Positions 45,055 through 57,975 of a DNA stretch of 64,000 bases are shown one piece after another. Numbering within the stretch: position 1 is the stretch's first letter; the number at the start of each line of letters is the position of its first letter. Source of the DNA: Fragum whitleyi. Its lineage: Eukaryota > Mollusca > Bivalvia > Cardiida > Cardiidae. The stretch covers positions 58,299,020 through 58,363,019 of the forward strand of contig OX411548.1 in the NCBI GenBank assembly GCA_948146395.1, read 5' to 3'. Under the pieces are notes generated by a model. It worked only from the letters and a program-made list of their open reading frames with translations. It ran no database searches and was not told the origin of the DNA. Position numbers and translations under genes: made by a program.

Positions 45055-45856
45055 CTAATGCACTATTAGAGATAAACTCTGGACAAGATCCAATCATGAA
45101 AAACCCAAAACTGTATAACTCAAAAATTAAGCTAGGTAGGAGTTATGGTTCTTTTGTACTGCACTTCTCCTTGATGAGATCTATCTACCCATGAAGGTCA
45201 TGATCATAACTCAAACACTCTTAGAGATGTGCTCTGGACAAGATTCAAGTATGAAAAAAAAACAAAGGGCAATAACTAAAGAAATAACCAAGATAAAGTT
45301 ATGGTTCTTTTGCACTGCACTTTCCCTTAAAATGATATATCTACCTATCAATTTTCATTATCATAGCTCCTATACTTTAAGAGATATGCCAAGGACAAGA
45401 TCCAAGTATGAAAAACAACAAAGGACAAAAACTAAAATTAATAACCCAGGTTAAAGTATTTTTTTGCACTGCACTTCCCATAATGAGATCTATCTACCCA
45501 TTAAGTTTCATTATTATAGCTCCTATAATCTAAGTGATATGCACTGGACAAGATCAAAGTATAAAAAACAACAAAGGGCAATAACTCAAATAATAAGCCA
45601 GGTCGAGTCATGTTTGTTTGTTTTTTTTTTTTTTGCATTGCACTTTTCCTTGATGAGTTGTATCAGATTTGCAATAACTCAAAAATAGGCCAGATAGAGT
45701 AATGGTTCTTGTTCTTGCACTGAGAATATCACTTCAAAGTTTTAAGAAATTGGACATAAGGTTATAGAGTTAAGCTCTGGACAGAGAAGTGCACGCCCCA
45801 GGATGGCCGGACACCACGGGTGATCCCATAATACTTTCCTTCTTCGACAGGGGTAT
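45055..45856 (-). mobile_element. Family-6 array element, antisense, older copy
   Basis: Four worn units (GGCAATAACT, TTATGGTTCTTTTGCACTGC, TTAGAGATATGCTCTGGACA) end in GTGCACGCCCCAGGATGGCC, GGTGATCCCATAATACTTTC and the head hairpin CTTCGACAGGGGTAT at 45856, before AAAA. Confidence 0.65.
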
Positions 45857-46384
45857 AAAATGGTAATATTTTCAACCCATATAAAGTATCCTTAGTTCAA
45901 AGAAAGAATAGATAAAACTTGAACAAGCAATTTTCAAGTTGGATGAGTGAAATTCAGCTACCAACCTGTCCAAGGACAAGTGACACAAATGCACTGTTTA
46001 CATCTTCTCTCTTAAAAATACTTGAGATGCCCAGTACTGAGGAGAAATCAGTTGGCTGGACTGCATATCAAATAGTCATGGGTTTGATCATAAATATGAC
46101 CATTCTTTCTGACATAAGGTGTCTTTCGCCATTTGATAATCAACAGGATGATGAGGTGTAGGAACTTTTTTTCTGCTGAATTGTGGGATTAAGATGGAGG
46201 ACTTGACTATTCAATCAAAATTAAAGGCTTTGGTTGGAATTCCTTCTGCATTACTGGACATATTGATGTACATCCTTGGGAAATAAAATTAGGAGCCCAA
46301 TCTAGTATAATGTGATACCCAGGAAGCAGTGAACAGCCCCATGATATGATCTAAATTTATATAAGTGGCTTTAAACACCTTTTT

Positions 46385-46632
46385 TTAACCCTTGTCATGC
46401 TGAAGCCGGAATATTCCTGCCTTGGCAGGAGCTATAGACAAACATCAGCCTGCACATATGTGCAGTCTGATCTTCGTCTATACCACCTGTTTTTCCTTTT
46501 TAAGCCAGAAAAGTTTCAGAAAATGTATTTTCAAAATCAATTTCTGACTCACAAGTAGGAAATACAGAGCTTTCAGCACTTTGATTTATATATAATTATG
46601 CCAGGTTTTTTATTCAGCATGACAAGAGTCAA
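46385..46632. mobile_element. MITE, 248 bp, TTAACCCTTGTCATGCTGAA ends, copy A
   Basis: Left TTAACCCTTGTCATGCTGAA and right TTCAGCATGACAAGAGTCAA are inverted. It contains hairpin words CTGCCTTGGCAGG and a palindromic GCACATATGTGC. It lies in inverse orientation to copy B at 51339-51586, which has the same length. Confidence 0.75.
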
Positions 46633-47344
46633 ATTTCAAAGCTAGAGGCTCAGATTTGGATGTAGTAAAACTATTTAGGGAATATCACAAATCCAAGGAT
46701 AATGTGCTCAACTGGCAACAATATGACTCCAAGAGACCAAGTGTATATTCATTCTCAAAGCAAAGATTGGGGCCCAAGGTTATAAACATTTTCTCAGGCT
46801 AAATTCTAAATTTTCTCAAACTTCAATTTGAGATTAAAGCTGTAACTCTGTTGTAATCCTCATATTTATGTATAAACATGAAAGGTAATATTAATAAGTT
46901 GCTTTAAATAACAACTTATTGATATTATCTTATAACTTCATACATTTATTTTAATTCAAAATTAGAGAAAAATATCAGTTGAGCTTGAGAAATGTTTTAT
47001 AACCGCGGGCCCAGATGCCGGGTTCTCCCTTGTAATGTCTGCCCTATGGGTATGTGGAATTGATCAAAATGTCTTGCTTTTTCTTGCTTTGATTTCTATT
47101 ATTTAATGTTTTTATTAAGAGATGAAGGGAGTTTTCTTTTAATTCATTGAGGTATGAATCTAAAAACCTTATCACTGTATGCATATGTTAAGCAGATTTG
47201 TACATGATTTGTTTCCGTTTCAAACTTCCATATTATAAAAACCCTCTCTTTATCTCTTATAATTACATTTACAGCTTACAGTGTAAGATATTTCCTTATA
47301 GAGACATATTTATTTCTTTAGGACTTTTGGGTGTGCAAAGTAAC
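46633..47344. other. TMEM65 intron 3, no recognised feature
   Basis: AT-rich. No frame, repeat or element could be supported. Confidence 0.4.
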
Positions 47345-47785
47345 ATACTCAAAATTGATCTATCCACCCATAAAGTTTCAAGTTGACAGCTAAAATACTT
47401 TAGGAGATATGCTCCGGACAAAATCTAAGTCTTAAAAATAACAAAGGGCAATAACTCCAAAATTATGAAAGCCAGAGTTGTAGTTCATGTGCACTGCACT
47501 TTTCCTCCATGATATCTATCCACCCATAAAGTTCCGGACAAAATCTAAGTCTTAAAAATAACAAAGGGCAATAACTCCAAAATTATGCAAGCAAGAGTTG
47601 TAGTTCTTGTGCACTGCACTTCTCCTCCATGAGATCTATCCACCCATAAAGTTTCAAGTTGATAGATATTATACTTTAGGAGATATGCTCCGGACAAGTT
47701 TAGTGACGGAACCTCGGAATGACAGAATGACGGAATGACGGACGGAGACCATTACTATATCCCCTCGCCGAAAAAGGCGGGGCAT
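47345..47785 (-). mobile_element. Family-6-related array element, antisense
   Basis: Two and a half units (AACAAAGGGCAATAACTCCA, AAATTATG, GTGCACTGCACTT.TCCTCC, ATCTATCCACCCATAAAGTT) are followed by a GACGGAATGACGGACGGAG stretch. On the minus strand, the head hairpin ATGCCCCGCCTTTTTCGGCG, AGGGG lies after TTTTT. The head differs from family 6 but the units are related. Confidence 0.65.
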
Positions 47786-47985
47786 AAAAACAGTGTAAAA
47801 TTGTTACATTGGTTTATATCTTTCATAATCCTAACACATAAATAAACAACCCTTACAGAAATACAAAGTATGCTGCAAATTTGCCACAAACTAATCTGTT
47901 TGTGAAAACATTTAGCTTCTATTAAACATGTGCCTGCAGCAGAAAATCCATTTTCTGCAAACATCCTACAAACTCCTTGAATAAA

Positions 47986-48351
47986 CAAGAGGACCATTGG
48001 CCCTTAAGCGATCACCTGATACATGGATTTACAAAAGTCAAAGATATCAAGAGGTTAACATTTCAGACAAATATGTTGCCTCTAAAGTACTGTAAAAAGT
48101 TTTTGAATCTCTATCACACTTGTGTAAGATTTCAAGACACACATTCTGACCAAGACACAGAATTTTTAATCAAAGAGTGCACACAAAGATTTCAATAAAT
48201 TTGACCCCTTGACCTCATTTTTGACCCCACTTGACCCAATTTCAAACTTTACCAAGATTTGATGGAGACAAACATTCTGACCAAGTTTCAAGGCATTTGG
48301 CTCAAAAGTGTGGCCTCTACAGTGCACACTGTATTTTTCTAAGATTGACCC
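47986..48351 (-). mobile_element. Family-1 element tail and units, antisense, truncated
   Basis: Reverse complement of the tail at 47986-48015 (CAGGTGATCGCTTAAGGGCC, AATGGTCCTCTTG) and of two units (TTGACCCAATTTCAAACTT, ATTCTGACCAAG, GTGGCCTCTACAGTGCACAC). It is joined directly to BEL/Pao sequence near 48352, with no head. Confidence 0.65.
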
Positions 48352-50632
48352 TTCATTTACACTGACTGTATTTTCACACGGTAGAAATGTGGATGGTCTT
48401 CCATTCTGATGAATATATGTTTTCATGACACTCACAGAATTTGGTCTGTGCATCTTGTCTAAACACAGATCTCTGACGATTACCCAACCTAATGCGAGTC
48501 TTTGGGCAAATGCTGATCCGATTGGTCCCGTTATTTGATCAAATATGTGATGAACCCCGTATGTCGCGAGCAAGAAGAATCATAATCTGGGCATTCTTGT
48601 TGATGATTGGTATTTCATTTTTCAATGAACTTAAGTGTTTGTGCTCTTTTAACAATCCTGGGTTTGGGATCTCATGTCTATTGTTGGGAATATCATCACA
48701 CTCAAGAACCTTTGGGACAACAAACGAAGCACTTCTGTCCTGAGAATCTATAATCAGGTCATAACCCTGTCGTCCCGATATCAATGATTTGCCAGAACAG
48801 GAAGTCATCTCATACTGAACGTTTTCATATTTTATATCAAGGAGAGAGAATAGTTCAGGCTTCACTCATGTTTTGTTGCTTTGATCATCAATTAGAGCGT
48901 AGACTAATACACTTTTAATTGGACTATGAGCGGAGCGCACTGAGCAAAGTACTGTTTTCGCGCAAGAACGACCAAACACATTGTCAACACAAACCTGTGT
49001 GCATAGTATCTATAATCTCCCCACCTTGATTTGGCGTGGCTGTCCTTTGATTGCCTACTGTCTGTCTACAGGATGCATGGCTGACTGATGGTTATCACTT
49101 TGGCACAAAGAACACTTAATTTCAGCCTTGCAGTTTTTTGGCATATGAGACGATGTATCACAGCACCTAAAACAGTACCTCTTCTCTTTCAAAAGCTGTT
49201 TCCTTTCTAAGATAGGCATTTTCCTGAATTGTCTACAATTGTTTATTGAATGTGAGACTGACTTATGAATAAAACATGAATTTCTATGAAATGGCACATT
49301 TTTTGAAGTATCAACTTGACTTGATGGTGTCACTCCAGTCTTCTTACTAAAGACTGATCTTTTAGACGAATTTAGAGGCTGTCTCTGTTCAGTTTGAATC
49401 TGATACTGAAAACTAGGGTTGTTGAGAATGGAGCTATTTTCTTGAACAAATTCAACGAAAAATGAGAATGGGGGAAAAGTCACTTTTTTGGCCTTAGAAT
49501 ACTCTGAAGCTCTGTAAGTCTATCTACTCTGCAGGAAACCAGGAAGTTTTTGAACAATTGGATTTATCCCGGAAGAGGTATTCATATGACTAAAGAGATC
49601 CTTGTATTCCTCTCTGCCCATAATGGACTCCATTTCCGACAATATATCAGATAAATCATATAGTTTCTTCAGGTTTTTGACTTCAATTCTTGGGAAGGCT
49701 TCCAATTTCCTACGTCATGCCAAGTCGATCATCTCTGGACAGCCATATCTTTCCTCCAATCTCTTCCAAACATGCTCAAGACCTTGTGATGGATCATGTG
49801 GATTTGATGCCCTGATATTAAGCGCATATTGTCTAGACTCTTGACCTAGATATCTTATCAACAAATCAAACTCCTCATTTGGGGACACTTGAATCTCATT
49901 GGTTATTGACTTAAACATGCTTTTCCACAACGGAAATGTCTCAGGCCGATCATCAAAATCCATTAGTCTTTGAAGGGATAAGTCTTTTTTAATCAAGAAA
50001 TTTGATAACTGATGATAATTATCACCCGGAATAAAGGGACTCACTAGAGGGTTAAGCCTGGTTTGTCGAACTTGAGGTTCCGACTGAACTTGAGGTTCCG
50101 ACTGAACTTGAGGTTCAGACTGAGCTTGAGGTTCCTGCCAAATTTGAGGTTCAGACTTCATTGGAGGTTCATTGTCAAAATTGAAGTCTAGTTGTAGCAC
50201 CGGTTTTGGTCTTTCATGGTATGGTGTCGCGAAATATTTTGATTCAAATTTATCAGGCTGTGGTGCTTGAGGAAAACTATTTAACAAGTTATTCTCAAAA
50301 TTAAGTTCCAATTCTGACAGTTCCAATTCCTTCTGTTTGTTTAAAAGTTCAAGTTTGCTTTCTTTCTCAACTTTTTGCCTCCTTAATTTGGCCTTTATTA
50401 TAGTCTCATTTTCTTCCAAAAGTGCCTTATTTTGTTTCAATTCCATCTCTCTCTCAGCATAAGCCAAAGTCAATTTTGATCTTCTTAACTTAGACAAAGA
50501 GTCCTGAATACTATTTTGATCTGCATTAACCTGCATTTTCTCTGTGTCAGACATCATAGTTCTTCTATTTATATAAGCTTCTTCTTCCATTGTTCGCAGT
50601 CTTTTACTGTAATGCCTCCAAATTAAGAACAA
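48352..50632 (-). pseudogene. BEL/Pao retrotransposon gag and protease remnant
   Basis: Reading leftward from 50632: a charged coiled-coil-like region (about residues 10-125 of the first frame), a Gln/Glu/Pro repeat (QSEPQV three times), then a DUF1759-type gag core (about 200-305; FDDRPETFPLWKSMF, LIRYLGQESRQYAL, VWKRLEERYG). The frame breaks near 49710. It continues at 49705-49520 and 49483-49055 with zinc-knuckle-like Cys/His motifs (CFRCCDTSSHMPKNC, CSLCQSDNH). Part of the protease and pre-RT region (48865-48352; GYDLIIDS, ITGPIGSAFAQRLALGWVIV) follows. At least three frame breaks are present. RT, RNase H, integrase and LTRs are absent, so the copy is truncated and dead. BEL/Pao assignment rests on the gag core and the GWVIV/zinc-knuckle order. 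Confidence 0.85.
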
Positions 50633-51338
50633 CCTTTAATTTCTTGCATGAGGTTTAATACCATTATGAAGTGTGTGGTAAAAGCTGTAAATACACAAAG
50701 GAAATTCTTACTAAGCTATTCTTTGAAGAGAAATATTCGAGGAAGTATATACCATGATCAATTACACATATCAAAGGTTGCAGTGTGCCTATGCTAATAA
50801 ATGTGCAAACTGATCAGGGTCTACACTGTATTTTGAGACAAATTCTACATGGCTTGTAAGTACCTTTATGTTCTACTTTCGCTTTTAAAAAAGCTGCATA
50901 TTATTGTCAAAACTAAAATTCTGAGTGTGAATTTATGCCATAAAAGGCATTAATTAATAAAATGATAATAATTACTATGACAGTCTGAAATATTGTTCTT
51001 ACAATGCGTTCAAGCAAAAGTGAAAGTAAACAGCGTGACAAGGGAGACAACTTGTGCAAATCGTTGCTGCAAACAGGTCATGGAAGCGTATTTAAAGCCT
51101 CCGAAATGGTAAATAATCTTAAATGGTGAATTAAAAAGCCTTGTCTTTATTGCATACATACACTGGTGGTGGAAGAAAGCTGCAAATTTTGAAAAAGTCA
51201 TGACGAAACCGAACAATCTAACATGGTGTTGCCAGACTGATCACGTGAGAAAAACCTGGAAACAAAACAGGTTTCGTTCCAACAATCTTTCGCAGGCACT
51301 CAGAAAATTGGACACAAATGTGCTAACATGACAGTGAC
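50633..51338. other. TMEM65 intron 3, no recognised feature
   Basis: May include the leader of the BEL/Pao element next to 50632. No LTR or primer site recognised. Confidence 0.35.
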
Positions 51339-51586
51339 TTTACCCTTGTCATGCTGAATAAATTTTGGCTAAAAATTTCCATCAAAATCAAAGGGCAAAA
51401 AGTACTGAAAGTACCAAATGTAGGTCAATTTTTATTTTGAAAAAACTAATCTATTGACAATTCTGGTTTGAAAGTGAGAAACAGGTGGTGTAGACTAACA
51501 TCAGACAGCACATATGTGCAGGCTGATGTTGGTCTATAGCTCCTGCCAAAGCAGGCATATTCCGGGTTCAGCATGATAAGGGTTAA
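51339..51586. mobile_element. MITE, 248 bp, copy B (inverse of copy A)
   Basis: Left TTTACCCTTGTCATGCTGAA and right TTCAGCATGATAAGGGTTAA are inverted ends. The interior is the reverse complement of 46385-46632 (GCACATATGTGC, CTCCTGCCAAAGCAGG, CAGGTGGTGTAGAC). Confidence 0.75.
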
Positions 51587-52820
51587 CAAGTTCTGGTCCA
51601 CCTGTTTGGGGGTTGTCTCAAAATGGAAAAGAAATATTCAAAAGTCATCTTTGGAATAATACTTTTGAAGACTTGAGATATTTGTAGCATAGTATGGGCT
51701 AAAATTCATGGAAGAAGTATCTCTAGAGATTTCTCAAATGATTTTGTTCCAAAACTCAATCCTTGTGCAAGTATCATTCATATTCTCAAAATTGGTACTA
51801 TTCATATTGAAACGCGATCGTTCTGAGGAATCGAGTAAAAATCATTATTAAAATTATTCTAACTTAACAAAAAATTTTCAATACCACAAGTGATCATCAA
51901 TGAATAGCATTTCTCAGATAAAAAAGTATTTTGAATCTTTCCCTGGCAGTGGTAATCCATACACCCCTGGTTCTTTGCTACGTTCCCAGCGTTAACAACA
52001 GTTCATATCTATGATAACAATGTCGAAATGCATCATGAAAGGCAGATACTGCCTACCTCCGATGTCTAGGATGGTAAGAAATGGTAAGAAATTCTAAACT
52101 GGTTGAATTGGACCAGAATTGGTTAAATTTTGTCACTCATTTTAAGGCAATTTATTTACATCACAATTAACTATGGCTTATTTTGAAGAACAATATGATA
52201 CAAGAAAATTGAGTCAAGCAGAGCTTTCAAAGAGAAAGTGGACCTGAACTGGTTAATTGACTGTATTTTCTGCAAGGCCCTTAAAATTCTATACCTAATT
52301 TTAGTACATGTCTTCTACATATTGACTGTTGATGACTGATTTAGACTTATGTACATGTGGTTCTAATTTGTCAACGCCGTCTGCATGAAGAGAGTGTTGA
52401 TGTTGTTGTTGTTGCTGTTGTTATTGTTATAGACTGGAAAATCTATTCTGAGTCTATCATCATTTTTTTCCATTTATTTGCCAGCTTTGATTGGAATGTA
52501 TAGTTTGTTGTCGTTTTTATTATCTTTAATTGATATATATCATATTTTATATTAAAAAAAAAAACTGTAGCAAAAATGGCAATTTATTGAATCTTAACAG
52601 TTTCAAGCACAATTTCCTCAAATGTTTTCAAGTGAATTATGCAGGCTATCAATCCTGGGTTTTTAAAGTTTATAGTGACTCAAGCACTTTTCACCTGAAA
52701 CTTATCAAAAATGTCTTTATGGCACTTAATAAGTCTTGTAGGCCCCCTACATTATACATAGTCAAAAAAAAAAAAGTATCATGACAAGTTCTTTACCCAA
52801 GTTGAATGGAAGGGTTATAT
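51587..52820. other. TMEM65 intron 3, no recognised feature
   Basis: Contains a TGTTGTTGTTGCTGTTG run near 52400 and a short duplication ATGGTAAGAAATGGTAAGAA at 52071. Nothing else supported. Confidence 0.4.
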
Positions 52821-53083
52821 ATGTGACCCGTCACGCAAAAAGGGACCATCCAGAAATTCTGTAAAATGAATTATTGAAAAGAGTTTTGATCCAGCATATG
52901 TCAACCAGAAGTCGCATTTCTAAAATACCTTCACTGGAAGGTAGATTCAATATTCTAGATTCAGAAAATAAGCATGGTGCAAAAAGTTTTGACCCTAGTC
53001 AGTCTGCACAGTCCGCGAGGTCTGACTAGGGTCAACACTTTACATGTTACTCAGATGTTCCCTTTTTGTGTGACAGGTTATAT
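52821..53083. mobile_element. MITE, copy 2 of ATGTGACC family
   Basis: Left ATGTGACCCGTCACGCAAAA, AGGGACCAT; right TGTTCCCTTTTTGTGTGACA, GGTTATAT. Internal hairpin CCCTAGTCAGTCTGCAC..GGTCTGACTAGGG. Same length class (263 bp) as 44135-44393. It lies in an AT dinucleotide run. Confidence 0.75.
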
Positions 53084-55945
53084 ATATATTTATATATATG
53101 GTTGTACTATATAGAAAGATAGGCTCCACATTCATCACAATAAATACAAGTGCCCAAACCCCATGTAAATGACAAATAAATGAACACTAAAAGATGCAAA
53201 AAAAGAGAAAAATGTTTAATTTTATCAAAATGATGAATTGGAATTGTAACTTTCATTTTGAAAAGTTTCAGAGGCATTTGCTTTAAACTGATAATAACCT
53301 CATTTAGCTTGTTTTCTATGCTTTATCCTTGACCTGTAATAAACTTAAGTGATCACATGCAACTAACATGATATCCTTTTTAACAATTCAACTTCTTACT
53401 GTAAAAATTCTAATAGAGCCCCATGCTCTTATAAACCCCCATCCTTCTCATCTGAGGTTGAAATTGTTATTCAACCTTTTTTATGTGATTTTTCAAAATA
53501 CTGAAGCCTAACTAACAAAGGCACATGCCCTCAAAATCAATGTCACTAAAATTTCAATAGATGCGCCTTTCCCTCAATCAAATGTTACTATTTTGAGAAA
53601 ATTGTGTTTATTTTTGGCAATTTTTCACCAATGTAATAGTAAATTATACAGGGTAGACTCAAATAAAAGCCCATCCCTTTTTAATGGAAATACAATGATT
53701 CTTATAGAACCCTGAGGTTCTTATAAAGCTTTTACAGTATCCCCCATAGGTTAATGACTACCAATCCAATTTGTAAGAACAAATACATGTCAGAAAGAAT
53801 GTGTGCGACTGGAGCATCTATCAATGGATTCATTGTATTTCTCTTACCCTTACTTCCATAACATCCATGGTGATCATCCATGATGTCCAAGCATCCCAGT
53901 GCCTGTTGTCTGTCCAGAGTTTATCTCTGTCTACCTATATCCAATTGACTTGTAACTTAGCGGTTATTTTCCTCTATTTTCCATGATTACGGAGTTAAGT
54001 GCACAAGAATTGTAACTTTACATAGCTTTATCTCTCATGATTATGAAGTGTAGTGCACAAGAAATGTAACTCTACATATTTTTCAATTTCTGAGCTATTT
54101 TCCTTTGTTGATTTTCATACAAGGAAATCCAACAGTTTACAGGATGTATTTTGTGATTATTTACCACCTTTTTCCATATGATATCCAATATGAGAAGACT
54201 TAAAAAAGGGCAGAGGTCTACTTATTGAATAAGTTGTAGTCACAATACTCTCATATAACAGGGTTGACATATGAATCAAAGCTGTAAAATGTAGTTATCT
54301 TTTATTGGAGTACCCAAACTTTTGGTTCCTGAGCTTGATTGTCTCTTCAGAAGAGATTATATATAGACATGTTGAATTGATGTCTCGCTCACCATCACAT
54401 AAATGACTACCTACCACATAAAAAAAGGTGCCTCTGAAATGTTGTTGCCTTCTTCATGTTATACTGGTCCTCAAATGCATGAAAATTAAGGTAACAGGTC
54501 CACTTACCCTCTTTACACTGTCTTTTGCCCTGGGTTTATTAAATGGATTGACCAAAAGGTGAGGCGATTCTGGGTCTTGATAATCACCCCAGGACGCAAC
54601 AGGCCACCCGGCGAAGTTTCATAACTAAAAAATAAGCCATAAAATCATTAGGCAATAAGAAATTGATTATATAAATGTTCACTTGGTAAAATAAAAATGA
54701 GAATTCAAACCATCCCGGGACTCATGTAAAATTACCTTTTGTGCGTGTTTAATAAACCATGGGACAAGCCGTTTTATCAGTGTAATGACATATCTCATTA
54801 TTTGATGTGTTTCGGGATGCCTCATTAAGTCCTGGGGTGTCCTGGTGAGTCCCGGGATGAATATTAAGACCAGTCGATTCGCTCTGTTTGTTTCTGCCCC
54901 ACCCATTGAATTTATCAGACCACATGTTCTACACATTTTGTCGAAGTATTGTGACCAAAATGAACATCATCTTAGTAGTTTTTGCTTGTTGACCTTGTAT
55001 CTGATAGATTAATTTTGCCATTTCTTTCTGCTATCAAATGTCAAAATTTAAAAGAAATTGAATATTTCATTATTTTTTCACTTCATTCAATCTGTGTATG
55101 TTGGATTAATTATTATTTGATTAAATATATTAAATACATATGTTTTATTATTATTTTTCTTATTATTTATCAACTAAAGAAAACAGAGTACATTTTTATG
55201 ACATGAACCCCCCCCCCCAAAAAAATCAGCTTTGAATTAATAAAGAATACCGATAATAATTTATTTTTTCTATTTATCAAATGAATTATCCTAAGACTGG
55301 CCTCATTTTTACTTGAACCTAAAAAATGTGTGGAGAAATTTTTAACAGAGAAACAAGGATCTTGTTGATATCCTTTCTATTATGAAAATAATTAACATAA
55401 GAATTAACAAAACACCTCTAAGCAATTTATATTTTACTGAAAAGAGGGATCGAACGGGATTTTGGGCGAACGACCCGGGGGCGAACGGGAATTAGGGCGA
55501 AATGGATGTGGGGCGGATGGACCGAGATTCATAATTAACAAAAATAGATAGTACATACTCTGCGATGTCATTTACAAAAGATCCTGGAATAATAGATCTG
55601 TATCATTTTTTTTTTTTCGTTTTTGTTGCCGAACTTGATTTCACAGAACACAGGGAAAAGTGTTCATCTTATCGTTATCAAAGTGGGTAATTTAAACTTT
55701 TTTTGTTAATCGAATAAACATTTCTCCTTGTTAATTTATGTTCGTATGATAAAAGCAGTTTTGATTATGTATTTCAATTGTAAATGAAGGTTATAAATAT
55801 ATTTGCTCAATCTTAAGATTTAGCAACCATTCTTAAGAACGGGCAAACAACGGTTGCTCAATCATGAGAATGGCCATTTTCCCAAGAACGGGCACAACAT
55901 ATACACTAGCATCTTTAAAGAAAGGCAAAACAGTACAAATCTTCC
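53084..55945. other. TMEM65 intron 3, mostly unrecognised
   Basis: A pair of worn family-6-like units at 53990-54080 (GATTACGGAGTTAAGTGCAC, AAGAATTGTAACTTTACAT) reads in plus orientation. A C-run is at 55208-55217. 55440-55525 has GGGCGAACGACCCGGGGGCG repeats. 55811-55907 is the antisense relative of the repeat at 40597. No gene supported. Confidence 0.4.
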
Positions 55946-55953
55946 ATATTAAT

Positions 55954-56117
55954 TAGGGATGGGAACGAGTATTCGATTAATCGAGTACTCGATCGGACCT
56001 CCGATTATCGAAATTATAATTATCAAAAGCAATCAATTCTATCAGAGTACTCGAGTACTCGATTGGAAAGGTGAACGAGTAATTGATTAGTAAAATTGGT
56101 ACTCGTTACCATCCCTA
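55954..56117. mobile_element. hAT-like MITE with 8-bp target duplication
   Basis: TAGGGATGGGAACGAGTA at the left and TACTCGTTACCATCCCTA at the right are inverted with one mismatch. Flanks ATATTAAT (55946-55953) and ATATTAAT (56118-56125) are identical. Length 164 bp. An 8-bp duplication and TAGGGATG-type ends fit hAT elements. The interior holds several ATCGAGTACTCGAT words. Confidence 0.85.
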
Positions 56118-56125
56118 ATATTAAT

Positions 56126-57287
56126 ATATTCTTTAAGAAAACTTTGAATGCAAAAAACATACTTGTTCTTTACTAACAATATATTTGTTGAACTTTAACG
56201 TATAGCCAAGTACTTATTGTAACACTATCATGTGTAACATATGAAAGAAACAATTTACTACTGTCCCTAATATCTCTAGTCTTCTCAATATAGAAAAGAA
56301 CTGTATGCTCAGCACTAAGTCTTTCCTCACTATAATGTTCAATACTAAAAACAGTGCTTTTCATCTTGGATAAAGTTGTTTCTAACAGAACAGGGAAAGA
56401 AAAATAATATTTTTGTTACCAGTCTTCATGTAATCTAAATCCAGTCATGCCAAAGTCTGTGCCCTTGGAGCAGTTGAAGTGGCCAGAAGAGCTATTATCT
56501 TTTAAGTCGACATTTAATGAGAAAGTTTATCTAGAGGATACAATATCTTTAAATTACTGGACACCACAGAAAAATCCCACATTATAGAAAACTTTGGTTG
56601 CTGTTTATTTTTCGATTTTTTTCTCGTAATCTATGTTATTCACCAACCCAAACATTACAGATGTTTTAGAAAAATGATAAAAATGTGCAGAAGAAGATTT
56701 TTCGTAAAGCTATTCTCGATAATAAAAGAGGGCCAGGCTTCGTAGAAGGATCTTGAATGGTGTAAGTGAGTTTGAACGAACGAACTTATCCCAAACAATT
56801 CTCATTATTTTCCAAAATAAAGGCCCTGTATCTGGATCTCAACTTTACTAGAAATACCATGCATATAGAAAATGTAAACTTATTTGGTTCCAAATGTTAT
56901 GTGGATAATTTCTGTAAGTTGGTACCAGGCACAGCAAGGAATAAGAGTTAGCAGAGGCTATGTAGAAGACTGTTTATAATGACGTCGCATTTGACGTTCT
57001 TACTCCCCCGCCTACATGCAGGGTCTCTGTCTTGATTTATACCCTTTACAGCCGCTATTGAATGTAAGCATATAAAATTTTGCATGTTTATCACACAGAT
57101 ATATTATCACATGATATATTAAAAGACTGAATAATTTTTACTTTGATAGTAAGCTTTTCTGTAGATTTATAACCTCATTATACGAACTTTTGGATCAACC
57201 CTCCTAAATCTATCAAAAATCTATTTTTTCAACATCCACTCTGTTAAATCAGGAAAATCTGCAAGTAAAAATATGAGATACTATTAT
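56126..57287. other. TMEM65 intron 3, no recognised feature
   Basis: AT-rich with short frames unlike known proteins. Nothing supported. Confidence 0.4.
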
Positions 57288-57975
57288 TTACGGTGGCATA
57301 GAGGTGACATTTGCATGTTTTTTTATTGACCTTAAAAAAATAATAATTTGCAAAAATATGGAATTTTCGTTTTTCAAGTTTTTTTTCATAGAATAAAAGA
57401 AAATGCTAAAAACAAAATCCTCGTTTTACAAGTTTTTTTTTTATAAACTCATTGATTAAATAAAAATGCGAAAATCAATTTTCGTTTTTCAAGTTTTATT
57501 CTATTGAATAAAAAAATGCAAAAAACGAAAACTTAAGTCGTGAGCACGTGATAATTTGACCAATCAAAATCTCCCACTAAGTCGTGAGCACGACTTAATT
57601 ATCCAATAAGAACTGTCGATGCCTACTTTCGTATTTTTTTTTATTCTACAAAAGAAAACTTGTAAAACGAAAGTTGTGGATTTTGTTTTTTGCATTTTCT
57701 TTTTTTCTAACATGATAATAAAAAAAAACTCATAAAACGAAAACCAGGGGTTTTGTTTTTCGCATTTTTTTTTTATTCTTTAAAAGAAAACTTGTAGAAC
57801 GAATAGCGAGATTTTTGTTTTTCGCATTTATTTTTATTCTTTAAAAAAAAACCTTGTAAAACGAAAATCGAGGATTTTGTTTTCGCATTTATTTTTATTC
57901 TTTAAAAAATAACTTTAAAAACGAAAATCCCAGAAAATAAAAAAATGTGCAAATGTCACCTCTATGCCACCGTAA
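57288..57975. mobile_element. Palindromic foldback element with 26-bp perfect inverted ends
   Basis: ACGGTGGCATAGAGGTGACA, TTTGCA at the left (from 57290) is repeated exactly in inverse at the right (to 57973). Between them lie AAACGAAAAC / GTTTTCGTTT and CTTGTAAAACGAA words, in one sense on the left and the other on the right. The centre near 57582 is the perfect palindrome AAGTCGTG AG CACGACTT. The full 688 bp could fold into one imperfect hairpin. Flanks TTTA/TAATT suggest TA or TTA target use. No coding frame. Confidence 0.75.
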
